Assembly: GCA_016931955.1 (NCBI GenBank)
Contig: JAFGDV010000022.1
Coordinates: 51,768-115,767 of the forward strand
Length of the DNA stretch: 64,000 bases
Direction of reading: 5' to 3'
Origin: Candidatus Altarchaeota archaeon
GTDB lineage: Archaea; Altiarchaeota; Altiarchaeia; IMC4; QMZM01
This document shows positions 50,170-59,273 of this stretch, piece by piece. How positions within the stretch are numbered: position 1 is the stretch's first letter; each line of letters opens with the position of its first letter. The position numbers were made by a program, and so were the translations under genes. The notes beneath the pieces were generated by a model. That model ran no database searches. It saw nothing but the letters and a program-made list of their open reading frames with translations, and was not told the origin of the DNA.

Positions 50170-52860
50170 ATGGCTGACGAAGTCTGGCATTCTATGGAAA
50201 TAGAAGACCTGTTGCAGGAGATGGGCTCCAGCCTTAGCGGCCTATCAGAGGACGAAGTAGGGAGGAAGCTTTCAGGATTCGGCCCGAACGAGATAAGAGG
50301 GCAGGCCAGGATAACGCCCCTCCAGATATTACTTGAACAGTTCAAGAACTTCCTGGTTATTATACTGATAGCTGCAGCAATCGCTTCTTTGGGCATAGGT
50401 GTTTTCCATGGCTCCGAGGAGGACATACTGGAGGCTACTGCGATCATCTTTGTCGTAATCTTCATTGCTGTTACTGGTTTTATTCAGGAATATAGGGCTG
50501 AGAAGGAGCTTGAAGCCCTGAAGAGCATGGTTTCCCCCACCGCCTTGGTGATAAGGAACGGCAAGAAGGAAGAGATCCCAGCCAGGGATATTGTCCCAGG
50601 GGACATCATATTGGTCGAAGCAGGAGATAAGATCCCTGCAGACTCAAGACTATTGGATGCGATAAACCTGAGCATGGACGAAGCATCCCTCACAGGCGAG
50701 TCCCTGCCAGTCGAAAAGGAGGTCTCTGTCCTTAAAGAGGAGACCGCCTTAGGCGACAGACGAAACATGGTATTCATGGGGACGAACGCCACATACGGGA
50801 AGGGGACCGCCATTGTGGTGGAGACTGGGATGAAAACCCAATTGGGGAAGATCGCTGAGAAGATCCAGACCATGGAAGCGGAGAAAACACCCCTGCAGGT
50901 GAGGCTTGACTTGGTCGGGAGACAGATCGGCTGGATCGTGATCATCCTCTGCTCGATAATATTCATCGCAGGCATGCTTAAGGGCGAGGAACCTGTCTTC
51001 ATGTTTTTAGTCGCTGTTGCTCTTGCCGTCGCGGCTGTCCCAGAGGGTCTACCGGCTGTTGTCACCGTCACCCTTGCAAGGGGTATGAGGTTGATGGTGA
51101 AAAAGAACGCCATAGTCAGAAAGCTGACTGCAGTAGAAACCCTGGGCTCAACGGACATAATCTGTTCCGACAAAACCGGAACCCTCACCCGGAATGAGAT
51201 GACGATAAGAAGGATCTACGTAAACAACCGGACGATTGAGGTCACCGGTGAAGGCTATAAGCCAAGCGGCGAATTCTTGATCGACAATGAAGTGATAGAC
51301 CCCACATCGGAAGACCTGCAGTTGATCCTCCGCATTGGTACGCTCTGCAACAACTCATCCCTTGAGAAGACAGCTGACGGCTGGCGGATCACTGGGGACC
51401 CGACTGAGGCTAGTCTGGTAGTCGCCGCCTCCAAAGCCAGGATAAAGCAGAGCAGGATAAACGAAGACTACCCAAGGATCGCTGAACTTCCCTTCGACTC
51501 CAACAGGAAGAGGATGACTACCATACACAAGACCCCTGAGGGTGAAAAGTTTGCCTACGTCAAGGGCGCCCCTGACGTTATCCTCAATCTCTGTAAGTAT
51601 ATCTACCAAGATGGAGGTGAGGTAATTCTAACAGACGAAGACAGGGAGAGGATCCTATCGATGAACGACCTCTTCGCCGGAGACGCACTCAGAATCCTTG
51701 GAGCAGCCTACAGGAGGCTTGACCACGTAGGGGATCTCACAGGTGATCTGGAAAGGGATTTGGTCTTCGTCGGTTTGCTTGGGATGATTGATCCTCCGAG
51801 GGAGGACGCCAAGAAGGCTGTGAGGATATGTAAGAAGGCGGGCATAAAGCCCATAATGATTACCGGAGACTACAAGCTCACAGCCATTGCGGTAGCGAAA
51901 GAGCTTGAGATGTTCATAGAAGGTGACACGGTTTTAACCGGCGTGGAACTGGACAGGATCTCCGATAACGAGCTTGAGGGGGTTGTTGACAAAGTCACAA
52001 TATACGCTAGGGTCTCGCCTGAACATAAGCTGAAGATCGTCAAGGCCCTGAAGAACAGGGGGCATATTGTAGCGATGACCGGTGACGGCGTCAACGACGC
52101 CCCGGCTTTGAAGAAAGCGGACATCGGAGTCGCCATGGGCATCACTGGAACGGATGTTACGAAGGAGGCAAGCGACATGGTCTTAACGGATGACAACTTC
52201 GCTTCCATTGTCTCTGCAGTCGCCGAGGGCAGGGGGATATATGACAACATAAAGCTCTTCATAAAGTATCTTCTCTCGTGCAACATAGGGGAGGTTATGA
52301 CCATCTTTATTGGAATGATGGCCTTAGGGAGACTGCCCCTGCTCCCACTGCAGATCCTGTGGATGAACCTTCTCACAGACGCTGCACCAGCTCTTGCCCT
52401 AGGGTGGAATCCACCAGACCCAGATATCATGAACAGGAAGCCAAGGAATCCCAAAGAGCAGATTATCACAAAGAAGACAATAACAAGATTCGTAGGAATC
52501 GGTGTCTTAATGGGCGCTGGAACACTCTTCGCCTTCAATTATATGAATCCCTCCATTAACGAAACACAGGCTCAGACTATGGCCTTCACAACCCTCGTTC
52601 TATTCCAGATGTTCTACGTCTTAAGCTGCAGGTCGGAGAAGTTCCCATTCTTTAGGGTTGGTGCGTTATCTAATGGATACCTGATAATGGCTGTGATATT
52701 CTCAGTGCTCATGCAGATCGCAGTCGTGGGTTTACCGCTCTTTCAGACGTTTTTTGGAACAACCACGCTCAGCATTACAGAATGGTCTATAGCCATTCTC
52801 ATCTCTTCTTCGGCTTTTCTTATCCCGGAGATTTTGAAATATAAGAAAGTAACGATATAA
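50170..52860 (+). CDS. P-type ATPase, Ca2+-type (P2A)
   Basis: A protein of 896 residues with cation ATPase N-domain, ten TM helices and all P-type motifs: TGES (SLTGESLPVE), phosphorylation site DKTGTLTRNE, nucleotide-binding KGAPD, and GDGVNDAPALKKADIGVAMG. M4 has VAAVPEGLPAVVTVTLARGM, M5 SCNIGEVMTIFIGM and M6 MNLLTDAAPALALGWNPPD, the Ca2+-binding side chains (E in M4; N and E-type in M5; N and D in M6) of SERCA/PMR1-type pumps. Expels Ca2+ or related cations. A CaCA exchanger gene at 29.6 kb would be complementary. The stomatin-like gene follows directly. Confidence 0.93.
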   Translation: MADEVWHSMEIEDLLQEMGSSLSGLSEDEVGRKLSGFGPNEIRGQARITPLQILLEQFKNFLVIILIAAAIASLGIGVFHGSEEDILEATAIIFVVIFIAVTGFIQEYRAEKELEALKSMVSPTALVIRNGKKEEIPARDIVPGDIILVEAGDKIPADSRLLDAINLSMDEASLTGESLPVEKEVSVLKEETALGDRRNMVFMGTNATYGKGTAIVVETGMKTQLGKIAEKIQTMEAEKTPLQVRLDLVGRQIGWIVIILCSIIFIAGMLKGEEPVFMFLVAVALAVAAVPEGLPAVVTVTLARGMRLMVKKNAIVRKLTAVETLGSTDIICSDKTGTLTRNEMTIRRIYVNNRTIEVTGEGYKPSGEFLIDNEVIDPTSEDLQLILRIGTLCNNSSLEKTADGWRITGDPTEASLVVAASKARIKQSRINEDYPRIAELPFDSNRKRMTTIHKTPEGEKFAYVKGAPDVILNLCKYIYQDGGEVILTDEDRERILSMNDLFAGDALRILGAAYRRLDHVGDLTGDLERDLVFVGLLGMIDPPREDAKKAVRICKKAGIKPIMITGDYKLTAIAVAKELEMFIEGDTVLTGVELDRISDNELEGVVDKVTIYARVSPEHKLKIVKALKNRGHIVAMTGDGVNDAPALKKADIGVAMGITGTDVTKEASDMVLTDDNFASIVSAVAEGRGIYDNIKLFIKYLLSCNIGEVMTIFIGMMALGRLPLLPLQILWMNLLTDAAPALALGWNPPDPDIMNRKPRNPKEQIITKKTITRFVGIGVLMGAGTLFAFNYMNPSINETQAQTMAFTTLVLFQMFYVLSCRSEKFPFFRVGALSNGYLIMAVIFSVLMQIAVVGLPLFQTFFGTTTLSITEWSIAILISSSAFLIPEILKYKKVTI

Positions 52861-52880
52861 TCTTATAGGGAGGAATAAAG

Positions 52881-53567
52881 ATGGTCTTAATAAAGATTGC
52901 AAAGGAATATGAGAGGGGAGTCATATTCAGACTGGGTAGGCTTGCCGGCACCCGCGGTCCGGGTTTATTTATTGTTATACCGGGTATGGAAGAGGCTGTG
53001 ATTATTGACCTTAGGGTTGTGACGTTGGATGTTCCGCCGCAAGACATTATTACAGAGGACAACGTTCCCGTTAAGGTGAACGCAGTGATCTATTTTAGGA
53101 TAGTAGACCCAGAGAGGTCGGTTATTGAGATAAAGGACTACATGCTGGCTACATCCCAGATATCACAAACCTCGTTGAGGAGCACACTAGGTAGGGTCGA
53201 ACTCGACGAACTACTATCACATAGGGAGAAACTGAACGAGGAACTGCAGCTGATAATCGACAAGGCCACTGATCCATGGGGTATAAAGGTCACCGCAGTC
53301 GAGATAAAGGACGTTGAGATCCCGGAGAGTATGAAACGCGCGATCGCAAAGCAAGCCGAGGCTGAAAGAGAGAGAAGGGCCAGGGTGATCCTCTCAAAGG
53401 GCGAGTATGAAGCCGCCGAAAAGCTCCGGGATGCTGGGGATCTGTTGGGAGCTGATCCTATAAGCCTTCGCTACCTTGAGGCTATCACAGACGTCTCCAA
53501 AGAGCATAATACAACCATATTGTTCCCTGTGGAGATGATAAAGTTCCTCAAGAAGGAGAAGGACTAG
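52881..53567 (+). CDS. SPFH/stomatin-like (band 7) protein without the usual TM anchor
   Basis: A protein of 228 residues. Band 7 motifs are clear: EYERGVIFRLGRLAGTRGPG, IDLRVVTLDVPPQDIITEDN, VKVNAVIYFRIVDPERSVIE, LRSTLGRVELDELLSHREKL and RAIAKQAEAERERRARVILS. Stomatins usually start with a ~25-residue TM hairpin; here only MVLIKIAK precedes the band 7 domain, so the anchor is missing. GGGAGGAATAAAG before the ATG is a good ribosome-binding site, so the short form is the real product. It lies 20 bases after the Ca2+-ATPase and may partner with it. Confidence 0.88.
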   Translation: MVLIKIAKEYERGVIFRLGRLAGTRGPGLFIVIPGMEEAVIIDLRVVTLDVPPQDIITEDNVPVKVNAVIYFRIVDPERSVIEIKDYMLATSQISQTSLRSTLGRVELDELLSHREKLNEELQLIIDKATDPWGIKVTAVEIKDVEIPESMKRAIAKQAEAERERRARVILSKGEYEAAEKLRDAGDLLGADPISLRYLEAITDVSKEHNTTILFPVEMIKFLKKEKD

Positions 53568-53575
53568 TTAGGGAG

Positions 53576-54142
53576 ATGGACGCCCTACAGAGACTTGGTC
53601 TGGAGAGGGACTGGATATATGAGACCATCGTCGCAACCCATGTCAAAGGCAGGGTGAACTCAGCCCCGATGGGTGTGTGGACTCCAGACCTTGAATCAAT
53701 CAAACTCCGCGTCTATAAGAGAACAAGAACCTGTGAAGACATCATCGAAAACAGGAGATTCGTCGTGAATTTCCCTAACAGTATCAAGGAATTCTATGGA
53801 GCACTGCTGGATGAAAAATCCTTGAATGGCTCTCCCTTCTTGGAGGGCTGTGATGCTGCCCTGGAAGCAGAGGTTTCGGGGATAGACGACAGGGGGGACT
53901 GCGTTGATATAGCCGCCAGGATTTTAGCATATAGGATAGGTGAAAACACCCGCCTCATAAACAGGGCGGAATATCTTGCCCTTGAGTCTTTGATAGCGTA
54001 CTCTAAGCTGCCTTCCTCATCCAAGACTGAGAGGGCTTCGATAGTAGAAGCAATAAAGGAGAACCACCGGATCATATGTAAAACGACTCCTGGGTCAAGG
54101 TTTCAGGCTCTGGTACAGGAGCTCTTGGGTAGGATTCAATAG
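53576..54142 (+). CDS. DUF447 family protein (flavin-reductase-like)
   Basis: A protein of 188 residues. YETIVATHVKGRVNSAPMGV, LRVYKRTRTCEDIIENRRFV and ENHRIICKTTPGSRFQALV match archaeal DUF447 proteins, which have an FMN-binding split-barrel look. The family is found in methanogens and other archaea with methanopterin, and here the beta-RFAP synthase gene lies ~2 kb away. Specific reaction not known to me. The 3' end overlaps the convergent membrane protein gene by 71 bases. Confidence 0.78.
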   Translation: MDALQRLGLERDWIYETIVATHVKGRVNSAPMGVWTPDLESIKLRVYKRTRTCEDIIENRRFVVNFPNSIKEFYGALLDEKSLNGSPFLEGCDAALEAEVSGIDDRGDCVDIAARILAYRIGENTRLINRAEYLALESLIAYSKLPSSSKTERASIVEAIKENHRIICKTTPGSRFQALVQELLGRIQ

Positions 54143-54986
54143 GTTCCTCCCATAGTTTAGTGTCCGTTCTATCCATGTAGAGCCTCGTCCACCAGACGGT
54201 GAATACTGGCACTAAAACCATCACAATAGATATCGCATAGAGCAGGTATACACCCCAATTGATGACTGCTCCGATAATGGGTATTACCCCAATAAGCGAC
54301 GTGATCAGGTTGATGATCAGACCACACGCCCACATCACGCCTTTGGTCACGAACAATAGAAACAGGACTGAGAGTTTGTTCTTCATGAAGAACCTGCAGC
54401 CTCTCCTTATGCCCTCGATTGCCCCGAGATCGGATACGATGATAGTATATGACACCGGGATCAATATTATGCTCAGGGCTGTGTCGAATAGCATCAACAA
54501 GGCCAGACTCAGAACAGACAGGGACAGGCCCACGTTTATCAGACCCGAGATGAAAGCAGCAACTACGGGGATTAATAGTAAGACAATCACAAAGAAAACT
54601 ATCAACGAGATCAGGATGGAAGCGAAAAACAGGCTGAGGAACTTCTTCCCGCCATACGCCAGCATATCATTGAATGATGTGCTGCCTGTCCTTATGGCCT
54701 TCTTAGCCATGCCTATGGCCCCCGCCTCAAAGAACGAACCCACGAGCAGCATCAGGAAGATTGCTGCGGTAGTAGCTAATCCCATGACAAGCAACATGGG
54801 CGTCGACATGTTGAATCCGTTGGGGCTCATAGCAGAGTATCCCACCACGAAAATCAAGAAAAAAACTAGAGCAACTATGATCACTACGTTTATTATTCCA
54901 CTTAACAGGAATGGTATCCCCAGGATAATATTGTCCCTCCATGTCCTATACCCCGCCTTTATGATATCCTCAATGGACTCCGTCAT
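54072..54986 (-). CDS. Polytopic membrane protein, paralogue 2
   Basis: A protein of 304 residues with six predicted TM segments, starting EDIIKAGYRTWRDNIILGIP. The block LLVGSFFEAGAIGMAKKAIR between TM2 and TM3 and DLGAIEGIRRGCRFFMKNKL before TM5 recur almost unchanged in the neighbouring paralogue. The layout resembles archaeal DUF4013/DUF7847-like 'glycerophosphoryl diester phosphodiesterase membrane-domain'-type proteins, but I do not assign a function. It overlaps the upstream gene by four bases (ATGA). Confidence 0.65.
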   Translation of the reverse strand: MTESIEDIIKAGYRTWRDNIILGIPFLLSGIINVVIIVALVFFLIFVVGYSAMSPNGFNMSTPMLLVMGLATTAAIFLMLLVGSFFEAGAIGMAKKAIRTGSTSFNDMLAYGGKKFLSLFFASILISLIVFFVIVLLLIPVVAAFISGLINVGLSLSVLSLALLMLFDTALSIILIPVSYTIIVSDLGAIEGIRRGCRFFMKNKLSVLFLLFVTKGVMWACGLIINLITSLIGVIPIIGAVINWGVYLLYAISIVMVLVPVFTVWWTRLYMDRTDTKLWEEPIESYPRAPVPEPETLTQESFYI

Positions 54987-55972
54987 TTTCCTTCAACAAG
55001 TTTCATGTAAAACATAGACCACCAAACGGTTGTTAGAGGTGATATGATGAAGATGGATATCGCCAGCGAAGCCAACACAGCCACTAAAATCGTCGCAATA
55101 AATACCACAGACAACTCGGCCAATAAGGTCATTAGGGATGAATAGTCATTAAAGCGCAACAAATAGAGTATGTCTGCCGGCATGTGCACAAACAACAGAG
55201 CTACTGATAGAGATAGCATGCCTATGAAGGTAACTGCATAGCTAATAAGTTCAACAGCGTATCTGACGAAGAACCAGAAGATGAAGACCAAGAATTTGTT
55301 GCCCATAAAGAATTTGTAGCCCCTCCTGAGGCCGTCAATCACCCCCAGATCGCCTATGACGATAGCATATGGCGTCACAACAAAGAATAGTGTTAAAGCA
55401 ACCATTGATAAACTCAGTAGAGAGGCGCCAAGATTGATAAAGCCCCGAAAAAACATCTCAAACCGCTCTGATAAGGCAATATTTATCAGAATCGGGGCTC
55501 CAAAAAGAAGACAGACCAGTATTAAAACGGCTGCTGAAATGATCAACCTGAAGAGGAATAGATCAAAGAACCTCCTGCTGCCGTAATCCATCATATCAGT
55601 GAATGGACTGTAGGTCACCACTCTACTGATGGGAGAAGCAGCTGCCTCTATGGCCTTCTTCGCCATGCCTATGGCCCCCGCCTCAAAGAACGAACTGATG
55701 AGCATCATCAGAAATAAAAAGACTGTGAAGACCAGTAGGATTATCACGATGGACGCCGGAGCGATCAACTCAGACGCATTACGTAGTGACTCCTTTACCC
55801 CATGTAGATCAGATATTAGCGGGATAGGGAGGAGGGAGAATAATGAAACGACTAAGCCGATTATCAATATGAATGAAACAATCTTATTGAGGAGGAAGGG
55901 TAAAGCTATGCTTAGGTTTCCCTTCCAGACATAGAATCCTTTCCTCAGAATATCCTCTAAACCTTCGGCCAT
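54983..55972 (-). CDS. Polytopic membrane protein, paralogue 1
   Basis: A protein of 329 residues with six TM segments, beginning EDILRKGFYVWKGNLSIALP. The conserved blocks are MLISSFFEAGAIGMAKKAIE and DLGVIDGLRRGYKFFMGNKF, as in the next gene. The second gene is coupled to it by a four-base overlap, so a heterodimer is likely. Function unknown; no charged catalytic cluster seen in the membrane segments. Confidence 0.65.
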   Translation of the reverse strand: MAEGLEDILRKGFYVWKGNLSIALPFLLNKIVSFILIIGLVVSLFSLLPIPLISDLHGVKESLRNASELIAPASIVIILLVFTVFLFLMMLISSFFEAGAIGMAKKAIEAAASPISRVVTYSPFTDMMDYGSRRFFDLFLFRLIISAAVLILVCLLFGAPILINIALSERFEMFFRGFINLGASLLSLSMVALTLFFVVTPYAIVIGDLGVIDGLRRGYKFFMGNKFLVFIFWFFVRYAVELISYAVTFIGMLSLSVALLFVHMPADILYLLRFNDYSSLMTLLAELSVVFIATILVAVLASLAISIFIISPLTTVWWSMFYMKLVEGK

Positions 55973-56005
55973 TTCATTAATTATTAACCAGCATGCATAA
56001 AAAGG

Positions 56006-56962
56006 TCACTCCATCACAGAAATCTCTGCACCACTATTGTTTGTATGCGTCCTTATGATTGTTCCTCCCATACCTTCCGCCTTCATGAACGAATCAACTG
56101 CTGATTCAAGCTTCTGCGCCCTGCTGTCCTCGATGAGGCCGTAGACTGCCGGCCCCCATGAGCTCTGACCTGCGCCGTAGGAGCCGGCATCCAGCATACA
56201 GTCTATCAAGCCCTGAGTCAGCTTCTCCTTGTATACTCCACCCTGCACCTCCTTGAAGTACCGTCCAACCTTCCGGTCGATTTCCATAAGGGATTGACCA
56301 AATGCTCCAATATCCTTTTCGACCAACGCAGGCAGCATCTTCATCTGCAGCAGCCAGCATATGTCTTTGGCTATTTCAGGTGACGCTGGAACTATCTTCT
56401 TGAAGGCTGATTCCTCCTCCCTCCCTGAAAGACCTCGTCGGATGGATGGGACAGCGAGTACGAACGTCCAATCATCCGGGAAACTGCTACGATACACTAT
56501 AGATGGGATTCCCTCAGTTGAGCCTGCCTTCTTCCCACCGTCTATTATGAATCCACCCTTCCGGAAGGACTCCACACCTATTCCAGATATAGCACCCCTG
56601 TTCATTATGCGGGCGATTTCCCTGACGTCGACGCTGAGCCTGCTTATATAAGACAAAGCCGAAGCCACCGCCAACGAAAGCTGCGTCCCCGAACCAAGAC
56701 CCACATGCTCTGGAATCGTCTGTTTAACATCGATGACGACTCCAATATCCAGGTTATGGGCTCTCGAAAAAACCTCCACAATCTCCCTGACCCTCTCCCC
56801 ATCCTCCCCAATGATCTCCAATGAATCAGATGTCTTCGCCTCCAACACTATAGAAGGCTTCTCCAGTGCCAGACCAATGCTACCATAGAGCCTCCCAAGA
56901 CCGCCGTTGAGGTCAATCATGCCCAGATGAATCCTCGACGGAGTCTTCACAGTTACATCCAT
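56006..56962 (-). CDS. Beta-ribofuranosylaminobenzene 5'-phosphate synthase (methanopterin pathway)
   Basis: A protein of 318 residues of the GHMP-kinase fold: VTVKTPSRIHLGMIDLNGGL, EHVGLGSGTQLSLAVASAL (the Gly-rich loop) and GAISGIGVESFRKGGFIIDG. The 'PSRIHxxLhDLNGxxGRxxGSIG' start and 'GLGSGTQ' are diagnostic of beta-RFAP synthase, which couples 4-aminobenzoate (or hydroxybenzoate) to PRPP in the first committed step of tetrahydromethanopterin synthesis. It indicates an organism with methanopterin-dependent C1 metabolism. It lies 11 bases upstream-overlap-free of the GTPase gene on the same strand. Confidence 0.88.
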   Translation of the reverse strand: MDVTVKTPSRIHLGMIDLNGGLGRLYGSIGLALEKPSIVLEAKTSDSLEIIGEDGERVREIVEVFSRAHNLDIGVVIDVKQTIPEHVGLGSGTQLSLAVASALSYISRLSVDVREIARIMNRGAISGIGVESFRKGGFIIDGGKKAGSTEGIPSIVYRSSFPDDWTFVLAVPSIRRGLSGREEESAFKKIVPASPEIAKDICWLLQMKMLPALVEKDIGAFGQSLMEIDRKVGRYFKEVQGGVYKEKLTQGLIDCMLDAGSYGAGQSSWGPAVYGLIEDSRAQKLESAVDSFMKAEGMGGTIIRTHTNNSGAEISVME

Positions 56963-56973
56963 TCTACCATTAA

Positions 56974-58143
56974 TTATTTTCGCACAATCACCTTTATAAC
57001 ATCACCATCCCTTAAAACATGATCCCTACCGATCTTCTTCCGAGTCCTGCAATCAATAGCGCCGATAAATTTGTCGCCTATGTCTGTGTGTATCTTATAC
57101 GCCAGATCCAATGCGGTGCCGCCCTCAGGCAGCAGACGCGCGTCCGGTAACACATTCCCCTTGGAGTCAGTGAGCTTGTTCTCGTTTTCTACAGGATAGA
57201 CGACGATCTGTCTCAAAACGTCGAAGACTGCCGTATTCAGGCACTCTTGGACGCCTGTGGAACCAAATCTCTCCAGAACCTCCTTCCTTATAAAATCCAA
57301 TGCATGCTTTTGTTTTTCGCTAACCTCCTTAAGAACCTGAAACCCAGGATCGCCGGGGACGTACTCTATAACGCCTGAGATGGCTGCAAGCCTCAATCCC
57401 AGCTCCGCCTCCGCACACGTCGGAGTCATCTGGTATTCTGCCTTCAATCTGTCAAGGTTCTCCTTATCCAGATCGACCTTGTTTCCACAGAGGATGATTG
57501 ACTTAGAAACCCTCCTCAACGAAGACGAGAAATTCTTCAAGTCTTCGTCTTCCCAGTCTGTTTTCCCTTCAAGTCCGGCCTTCTGTATCGCCTCCTTCAC
57601 ATCTCCTTCAGTAACCTCAAGACCTGACAGCTGATCGGTTAACTCCGTCACCATGTCCTTCCCAAGGTGCCTGATTTTTGAGAATATCTTTCCCCAGTTC
57701 TTACTCAGTATCCCATAAAACCATGCATCGATTTCTTCCTCAAGGAATCTTATGTCAAATTCTGGGTCGTGGCCTTCTGTTGGATTGCCTTTATCGTCTG
57801 TTCTACCAGAGACATCGACGACATGTATGAGAGCATCAGCCCTCCTGAGGTCGTCCAGGAACTGGTTCCCTAAACCCTTACCCTCATGCGCGCCTGGGAC
57901 GAGGCCTGCGACATCGATTAACTTTACTGGGATGAAACGATTGCCATTAACACATAGAGAATTCTGGGGATTACATTCTACGTTGAATTCCCTGCAGACG
58001 CAGTTCTTCCTAACGTAGCCTACGCCGACGTTCGGCTTTATTGTAGTAAATGGGAAGTTCGCTATCTCGGCGTCTGCGAGAGTCAGCGCCTTAAAGAAGG
58101 TGCTCTTCCCCACATTCGGTTTCCCTACGACTCCAACCTCCAT
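56974..58143 (-). CDS. YchF/Obg-like GTPase with TGS domain, archaeal type
   Basis: A protein of 389 residues. G1 GVVGKPNVGKSTFFKAL, G2 region NFPFTTIKPNVGVGYV, G3 DVAGLVPGAHEGKGLGNQFL and G4-like CGNKVDLDKE are visible. The insertion CREFNVECNPQNSLCVNGNR is typical of the archaeal/eukaryal Obg-family (MJ1332/DRG-like) branch. The C-terminal ~65 residues form a TGS domain (LDLAYKIHTDIGDKFIGAID...GRDHVLRDGDVIKV). Ribosome-linked GTPase or ATPase. Complete. Confidence 0.9.
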   Translation of the reverse strand: MEVGVVGKPNVGKSTFFKALTLADAEIANFPFTTIKPNVGVGYVRKNCVCREFNVECNPQNSLCVNGNRFIPVKLIDVAGLVPGAHEGKGLGNQFLDDLRRADALIHVVDVSGRTDDKGNPTEGHDPEFDIRFLEEEIDAWFYGILSKNWGKIFSKIRHLGKDMVTELTDQLSGLEVTEGDVKEAIQKAGLEGKTDWEDEDLKNFSSSLRRVSKSIILCGNKVDLDKENLDRLKAEYQMTPTCAEAELGLRLAAISGVIEYVPGDPGFQVLKEVSEKQKHALDFIRKEVLERFGSTGVQECLNTAVFDVLRQIVVYPVENENKLTDSKGNVLPDARLLPEGGTALDLAYKIHTDIGDKFIGAIDCRTRKKIGRDHVLRDGDVIKVIVRK

Positions 58144-58150
58144 CTTACCC

Positions 58151-59230
58151 TTACCTGAAGACCCTTAAAAACATTATAAAACCAAACACTAAAACAAGGA
58201 CGGTAACAACCAAAACAAATATCGTCGAAGGCACGTCCCTTAAAGTCCGGAAATAATATGCTTCACCAGAGGATGTTCCAACAAATATTCCTGAGTTGGT
58301 TACATGCGCGTCTTTAACCCACCCCTCTGTCTCGTACTCCCAGAGGCTTATGCGGTTGGTGTTGAACAGGTAGAGCCTGTTATCGAGTGTTGATGCCAGC
58401 ACAAGATTTCCGTCTGCTGCAACCGCTGTCACAGAATCTGATAGGTACTTATCCCAGACAAGCCTTCCATTAGCACTGAAGAGGTAAAGACCTCTATCCC
58501 TCAGACCTGCTGCTACGTAGTTCTTCGACGCATACACTGACCCTATCTGGTCAGGCAGCCTGTAGCTCCAGTTCCGTGTCCCATCCAAGTCAAAGAAATG
58601 CAGTTCATTGTTTCCGAGACCTACAACCACATAGTCCTCGGATATGTGCGCTGATCTCACATAAGACTCTAGGAGAATGGACCTTAGATACTCGCTTTCT
58701 AGGCTGAAAACGTATATCTGTTTGTCTGAGACGGCGACTATCGAGTTGTCCCTGATCCTCACGTAAAGGAGGTAAGCGTCAGTCTTCTGCTTCCATATGA
58801 GCCTCCTCGAGGTATCAAACACCTGGAGATAACCGTCTCTGGTACCAATGGCAATGGTTTCACCTTCTATGTCGACTGCGTGAGGGTATTCCACATAGCT
58901 CTCCAAGGCCATCTCCCACTGGACCTTCCCATCATGATCCAAGAGGGTTATCATGTTGTTCATGGAAGCAACTACTACAAAGTCTTCAGAAACAGCTGTC
59001 GCTTTCACTCCGTCCCTGCTTCCATGCGTCCATTTCGGCCTCAAATAAACGTCAAAGAAGTAAGCATTGTCGTCTTCTGACCCCACAACGACTCCGCTAT
59101 CTGAGACCGAGATAGAGTTCACAGCACCCCCTGCAGAATAAACCTTCGTCGGATTGACCATTTCCCCGAAAACCTCAGCCGACACAAAAATGAGACACGC
59201 CAACAAAAGAAAAAGGACCTTTTTCGTCAT
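58151..59230 (-). CDS. Secreted beta-propeller protein with C-terminal TM anchor
   Basis: A protein of 359 residues with signal KKVLFLLLACLIFVSAEVFG. The body consists of about eight PQQ/WD-like blades with pattern 'VxVGxxDxxhYhFDxxGxhxWxxxh' (VGSEDDNAYFFDVYLRPKW; ASTLDNRLYLFNTNRISLW). The C-terminus is a TM helix (TIFVLVVTVLVLVFGFIMFL) with a short FRVFR-type end. No enzymatic residue apparent, so it is a surface scaffold. Divergent from gatA. Confidence 0.78.
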   Translation of the reverse strand: MTKKVLFLLLACLIFVSAEVFGEMVNPTKVYSAGGAVNSISVSDSGVVVGSEDDNAYFFDVYLRPKWTHGSRDGVKATAVSEDFVVVASMNNMITLLDHDGKVQWEMALESYVEYPHAVDIEGETIAIGTRDGYLQVFDTSRRLIWKQKTDAYLLYVRIRDNSIVAVSDKQIYVFSLESEYLRSILLESYVRSAHISEDYVVVGLGNNELHFFDLDGTRNWSYRLPDQIGSVYASKNYVAAGLRDRGLYLFSANGRLVWDKYLSDSVTAVAADGNLVLASTLDNRLYLFNTNRISLWEYETEGWVKDAHVTNSGIFVGTSSGEAYYFRTLRDVPSTIFVLVVTVLVLVFGFIMFLRVFR

Positions 59231-59273
59231 GATATTATTTAAGACTGAATCGATAAGAATATATTTGAGGAGA

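Noticed and set aside
50484-51188. 234-codon antisense frame inside the Ca2+ ATPase gene
   Set aside because: It is a shadow of a well-supported gene, with Ser/Thr/Pro-rich composition typical of antisense reading.
54259-55934. Long plus-strand frames over the two membrane paralogues
   Set aside because: They are antisense to genes with clear TM patterns and shared motifs. Composition (Met/Ile/Thr/Asn-rich) is typical of antisense of hydrophobic genes.
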